A DNA stretch of 28,984 bases from JAJRRH01 sp047638815 (GTDB lineage Bacteria; Bacteroidota; Bacteroidia; Flavobacteriales_D; JABDKJ01), in NCBI GenBank assembly GCA_047638815.1, contig JBLIMR010000033.1, positions 1-28,984 of the forward strand, in the 5' to 3' direction. Positions 25,394-28,984 of this stretch are shown piece after piece. Made by a program: the position numbers and the translations under genes. The notes beneath the pieces are model-generated. The model saw nothing but the letters and a program-made list of their open reading frames with translations, was not told the DNA's origin and did no database searches. Positions within the stretch are counted from its first letter, which is position 1, and the number at the start of each line of letters is the position of its first letter.

Positions 25394-26267
25394 TTAGTTT
25401 AGGACTTCAAATGTCCAACTGATATCTTCCCGGTTAATGTTGTGATGCAAGACTAAATAGTAATCAGGTTCACCACAGGAAGGAAACCGATCGTTATATG
25501 GCACTTCTGATGTTATTCCAGATCCTAAATATTGTATCCCTTCGGGAGTCTCAAAATTGTAATTAGGTTTTTTCTGAGCTAAGTCACCAGCGATATGCAC
25601 AACCTTAACTCCCTTATTAATAACCTCTTGAAGCTTGGGGAATACACCATCCGCATATTTGAGATTCGGACCAATATGAAATAAATTTTTTGATTGATCT
25701 TCATTTGCATTTCCCAAGTGTAATTTATTCCTTCTACTAGTCCCCAAAACACATGATGAGATAATATTATAAGGTGAGATGAATTCTCAATTGAATCACA
25801 GACATTTTCTATCATTTCGAATTGCATCTTCATTTGAATGGTGTCATAGACTCCCATGTGACCAAAATTAGTATTCAAAACCATAAGAGTAATGCCGTTG
25901 AATGTTGAAGTATAGCATGTAGGTCTCTGAGTTACATCGGTTATATAATGAAGATTCCCGTTTCTCATGTCGTAATTGCCCAAAGCAAAGTGGGTTGTAT
26001 CCGAACTTACGCAGAATAGGTTCTCTAAATAATACATGGTAGATTGCTCCCGGGACGTCTCTGAACAGATATCTCCTCCCAACCAAATTTGATACATAAA
26101 CGGATAAATCTAAAGCCTCAATTCGGGTGTCTACTGAATCAATTGTTCTATATATGACCAAAGAACACATAATCCACGATACGATCATCAACACTTTTAT
26201 CGCAGCTAGACAAGAACAATATTGAAAACATTGCAATGGAAAATAAATTAAATCCTTGAATTTTCAT
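25394..26267 (-). pseudogene. Frameshifted tandem copy of the metallophosphoesterase lipoprotein
   Basis: Starting from the ATG at 26265-26267, the product keeps a lipoprotein signal (FLSSCDKSVDD) and reaches VFFGHI, then a stop. The homologous reading continues in other frames: YRTIDSVDTRIEALDLS (near 26155), then YQIWLGGDICSET (from about 26095), and finally LFHIGPNLKYADGVFPKLQEV to EVLN (from about 25740 to 25394). At least three frame changes and an N-terminal deletion separate it from the intact copy upstream. The GNHD metal motif has become GNYD. High remaining similarity means the duplication is fairly recent. It lies 49 bases after the intact copy, in the same orientation. Confidence 0.85.
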
Positions 26268-26316
26268 TTTGACTTTGTCTTAACCGGATTAATGGCTGAA
26301 GCTCCAGGCGGAACTC

Positions 26317-27225
26317 TTAATCCAGTACTTCGAAAGACCAGTATATTTCTTTTGCATCAACATCATGATGTAGCAAAAGAAAATAATCTGGCTCGCCAGC
26401 AGTTGGAAATTGATCATTGTAAGGAATTTCAGAAGTTATACCCGAACCTAAATATTGAATCCCCTCTGGAGTCTCAAATTCATAATACTGCTCCTTTTGA
26501 CCAAGATCTCCTGCAATATGCACAACCTTAACACCATTAGCGACTACTTCTTGCAACTTCGGGAATACGCCATCAAAATAGTTGAGATTTGGACCGATTT
26601 GAAATAAAAGGTTCGAATGTTCTCCATTCGCATAATCTGAAATATCGTTAAGATCATCTATTTGCCCCCACACCATATGGTGTGACAATATAATTAGATG
26701 TGAAGAATTTTCAATAGTATCGCATACATTCTCTATCATTTCAAATTGGGCATTCACCTGAGTTGTATCATAGTTTCCCAAATAACCGAAATTCGTGTTT
26801 AGAACCATCAGGGTAATCCCATTAAAGCTAGTGGTGTAGTATGTTGGCCTTTGTGTCACATCCGTAATCCATTGTACATTGCCATTTCTTATGTCATGAT
26901 TACCCAAGGAAAAATGGGTGTTCTCTTGACTTATTCCGAACAAATTATCTAAATAATATATGGTGGACTGATCCTGTGTTGTCTCTGAACAAATATCTCC
27001 CCCTAACCAAATTTGGTCAAAAATGGACAAGTCTAAGTCTTCAATTCTTACATCTACGGCACTGTTGGATCTGTATGTATGACCAAAGAACGCATAATCC
27101 GCGGTACCGTTATCTGGTATTTCATCAGAAATAATTATGACCTCATCAACACTTTTATCGCAGCTAGACAAGACCAAAATTGCAATAAGAAGCACGTACG
27201 AATATTTAAACCGGTATTTCCACAT
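26317..27225 (-). CDS. Calcineurin-like metallophosphoesterase lipoprotein
   Basis: The product has 302 residues from the ATG at 27223-27225, chosen because it gives a compact lipoprotein signal with lipobox LSSC (Cys22); ten codons of upstream reading exist. Motifs in order are FFGHTY (46-51, where D-x-H would be expected), LGGDIC (74-79, GD motif), LGNHDI (107-112), ILSHHMVW (179-186) and HIAGDLGQ (236-243). This is the calcineurin-like fold with an altered first motif, so metal binding may be atypical. It is anchored in the periplasm or outer membrane. The substrate is unknown. It is distinct from the larger phosphoesterase-like protein at 951-2774. Confidence 0.75.
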   Translation of the reverse strand: MWKYRFKYSYVLLIAILVLSSCDKSVDEVIIISDEIPDNGTADYAFFGHTYRSNSAVDVRIEDLDLSIFDQIWLGGDICSETTQDQSTIYYLDNLFGISQENTHFSLGNHDIRNGNVQWITDVTQRPTYYTTSFNGITLMVLNTNFGYLGNYDTTQVNAQFEMIENVCDTIENSSHLIILSHHMVWGQIDDLNDISDYANGEHSNLLFQIGPNLNYFDGVFPKLQEVVANGVKVVHIAGDLGQKEQYYEFETPEGIQYLGSGITSEIPYNDQFPTAGEPDYFLLLHHDVDAKEIYWSFEVLD

Positions 27226-27265
27226 GTCTCTAGCTATTATGTAAATTATGTACATGAAGTTAATC

Positions 27266-27300
27266 TAAAAGATTGATTCTATGATAGAATCAATCTTTTA
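27266..27300. repeat. 16-bp perfect inverted repeat upstream of the phosphoesterase gene
   Basis: Two perfect 16-bp arms (27266-27281 and 27285-27300) enclose TGA. There is no T-tract on either side, so it is not a standard terminator. It could be a regulatory site or a transcript hairpin in the leader of the phosphoesterase gene at 26317-27225. Confidence 0.6.
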
Positions 27301-27463
27301 AAATATCAAGCAACCCTTTCGATATCATCTCGAGTCGCCCGTATTGCATTAAGCAATCAAGCAAATAGCACCCAGATATTAACACCAGTGAAAATTAATC
27401 AACTGATTTTCATTGAAATAATTGACAAGAGAGAAATTAATGTGAATATTTACTGAAAAATGT

Positions 27464-27493
27464 TTTGCTCGAAGTGAAATTTATTTAGCTTTG
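27464..27493 (+). promoter_or_regulatory. Promoter of the tRNA-Asp gene
   Basis: TTTG (27464-27467) and, after 18 bases, TAGCTTTG (27486-27493) match the TTTG and TAnnTTTG elements of Bacteroidota promoters. A start near 27500 lies about 20 bases before the tRNA. Confidence 0.65.
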
Positions 27494-27519
27494 CAATCCA
27501 TTAAGAAAAATGGCAAACT

Positions 27520-27596
27520 GGTCTGGTAGTTCAGTTGGTTAGAATACCTGCCTGTCACGCAGGGGGTCGCGAGTTCGAGTCTCGTCCAGACCGCCA
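27520..27596 (+). tRNA. tRNA-Asp (anticodon GTC)
   Basis: The acceptor stem GGTCTGG pairs with CCAGACC (27586-27592). The anticodon stem CCTGC / GCAGG (27547-27551 and 27559-27563) encloses loop CTGTCAC with anticodon GTC at 27554-27556. The T-loop region GAGTTCGAGTCTC is present. The 3' CCA is encoded (27594-27596). Confidence 0.97.
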
Positions 27597-27603
27597 ACAG
27601 ATT

Positions 27604-27640
27604 AAAGGGTTTCAAAGTATATACTTTGAAACCCTTTTTT
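27604..27640 (+). terminator. Rho-independent terminator of tRNA-Asp
   Basis: A 17-bp perfect palindrome (27604-27637, AAAGGGTTTCAAAGTAT and its complement) runs into a T-tract. It lies eight bases after the tRNA. Confidence 0.9.
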
Positions 27641-27783
27641 CATTTGCGAACATATCATACTTAATCTTTCATTCTCCGCGAAAATTATTCTGAATGAAAT
27701 TTAAAAATGCCACTCCTTTTGAAAGGGGCGCCAATATAAGTTCCTACACCATTATCAAACAGCAGTCCATTCGAAAATAATCT

Positions 27784-28065
27784 TTACTTATAATAAAGAA
27801 AGTCAGCTTTGGTTAACTTAGAATACTCTTTCTTCCTCACTTTATCAAAGATTTCCAAATTATGCCTAATTTCAAATTCTCTCATCTTCTACTTTTTGGC
27901 ATCTTCTAATAACTTCATTATTAGAATTGCCATTCCCTCTTCCTTATGGCCCTTATTACGCTTGTTAGCTGCCTTTGTGACTTGATTTTCTAATCTCCTG
28001 AAATCGGCTACATTCTCTAGTTCAGCCGTTAATTCAAGGTAAGCACTCGAAATTGGTCTTTTCAT
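27784..28065 (-). pseudogene. Possible small gene interrupted by an in-frame TAG
   Basis: From the ATG at 28063-28065 there is a 58-residue reading (MKRPISSAYLELTAELENV onward, charged and helical) to a TAG at 27889-27891. The same frame then stays open for 34 more codons (MREFEIRHNLEIFDKVRKKEYSKL) to a TAA at 27784-27786. Both halves have the Lys/Glu-rich, helix-forming look of real small cytoplasmic proteins. It may be one gene with a nonsense change, or two small genes separated by three bases. I do not recognise a family. The remaining sequence from 27641 to 27783 shows no gene. Confidence 0.35.
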
Positions 28066-28236
28066 TGATCCATAAAAATTTTAGAAGTTGTTATAAATCA
28101 ACGTGCAATTTTAGATCTTAAAAATATGAATCTAGAATGGACTGTAATTAATTGTCATTAATTTGCCAATAAATGGAGGTAAGAATTCATTTCTATCTGG
28201 TTTTATCGTTAATACGACTAAAAGATAACATCCCTG

Positions 28237-28524
28237 TTATTTACAAAACCGTAACCGATTAAGTAATACTTTTTCATTCTCATTTTCAGTGTAAGAAATT
28301 AAACATCCCATCATTTTTTGACCAAATGAAAACATCGCAATTTCTTCTTTTTTTTCATCCTGCAACTTTGCTTCTAATTCTTTAATGATCTTCACAGGCT
28401 CGGTTTTTATCATATTACTGTCCATGTATAGGCATTGTGCTGAAAAATTATCACACAATAATTGATAAGGTGTATTTGATTGACAATCTCCTATGTATTG
28501 AAGTTGGGTTCCACAATAATGCAA
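28237..28524 (-). CDS. Hypothetical small protein, uncertain
   Basis: This is a 95-codon open frame with a TTG start (28522-28524). The product is Cys-containing in the first third (four to five Cys) and has a Lys/Glu-rich helical middle (IIKELEAKLQDEKKEEIAMF). No signal peptide, membrane segment or known domain is seen. The start codon and flanks give no support. It may be real, or a chance frame in weakly coding DNA. Confidence 0.3.
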   Translation of the reverse strand: MHYCGTQLQYIGDCQSNTPYQLLCDNFSAQCLYMDSNMIKTEPVKIIKELEAKLQDEKKEEIAMFSFGQKMMGCLISYTENENEKVLLNRLRFCK

Positions 28525-28984
28525 TATTGAACTCTGAGATGTCGATTGAATTGAAATTAAATGTCATTATAACTGTGATAAAGTGAAGATATCTCACGCA
28601 TGACTATTTTAGAATTAGTTGCAATTATAGGCTGAGATGAAATTTCACGAATGAATGTTTATCTGTCAGCTAACAAAATTTTTATTCTTCGTTAAGGTGC
28701 GTTAGCAAATTAAGAAATAAATATTTTCAATTCCTATAAGGTAAGTTAAAATGGGTGTTTACACTAAACATCATAAGTAAAAACACCGCCCTTCCACAAA
28801 TAATTTCTGTTTCGTTTTTATGTAAGTTTAATAAAACATCAATATCACCTTAACGTTTGAATGTCAATTGATTACAAAAAACATCGATTCGTTTTCATTG
28901 ATTTCTTCACTACTTTTAGTAATCACGATTGTAGAATATTATGCAATAATAAATTCCATTCCAATTTAAACACAAGGATAAAAC
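28525..28984. other. No recognisable feature
   Basis: This is AT-rich DNA of 460 bases to the window edge. I find no convincing open frame, RNA gene, terminator or repeat. It may be the upstream region of a gene beyond the edge. Confidence 0.5.

Noticed and set aside
26256..26531. 91-codon plus-strand frame
   Set aside because: It is antisense to the intact phosphoesterase gene and has no features.

Overview
The window looks like chromosomal DNA of a marine or environmental member of the Bacteroidota. The base composition is AT-rich. Secreted proteins carry either lipoboxes or C-terminal type IX secretion (T9SS) sorting domains. There are CarboxypepD_reg/TonB-dependent-type outer-membrane proteins, promoter-like TAnnTTTG boxes and few Shine-Dalgarno sites. 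The genus cannot be named from the sequence alone.

Left part (1-6300): a decayed dipeptidase/amidohydrolase-like gene cut by the window edge, a secreted metallophosphoesterase-like protein, a small GIY-YIG nuclease gene with a premature stop, and a TonB-dependent-receptor-type outer-membrane protein. Two families of palindromic intergenic repeats lie between these genes.

Centre (6300-24600): a coherent beta-glucan utilisation locus. Ten minus-strand genes, nearly all touching or overlapping, run from a Nudix-family regulator through a clan GH-A glycosidase, an SGLT-type sodium/sugar symporter, two outer-membrane beta-barrel proteins, two surface lipoproteins (one with a CBM9-like domain), a GH3 beta-glucosidase and a GH16-like lipoprotein, to a large T9SS-exported protein with four cysteine-rich glycan-binding-like modules. 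They end at a shared bidirectional terminator. Facing away from the regulator is a two-gene plus-strand operon: a T9SS protein with two of the same modules, and a circularly permuted GH16 lichenase-like enzyme with one more module and a dockerin-like tail. A 19-bp palindrome in the divergent promoter is the best operator candidate. My reading is that the GH16 enzymes and binding proteins cut and hold mixed-linkage or beta-1,3-glucan at the surface, the barrels pass oligosaccharides, periplasmic GH3 and GH-A enzymes trim them, and the symporter takes up the sugar. No SusC/SusD pair is present, which is unusual for a Bacteroidota glycan locus.

Right part (24600-28984): a Lys/Glu-rich secreted protein, an orphan copy of the lichenase gene's 3' end, a metallophosphoesterase lipoprotein gene followed by a tandem decayed copy, a tRNA-Asp with promoter and terminator, and sparse, weakly coding DNA to the end.

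The parts flanking the locus carry several broken genes and repeats, whereas the roughly 18-kb locus itself is free of frame disruptions.
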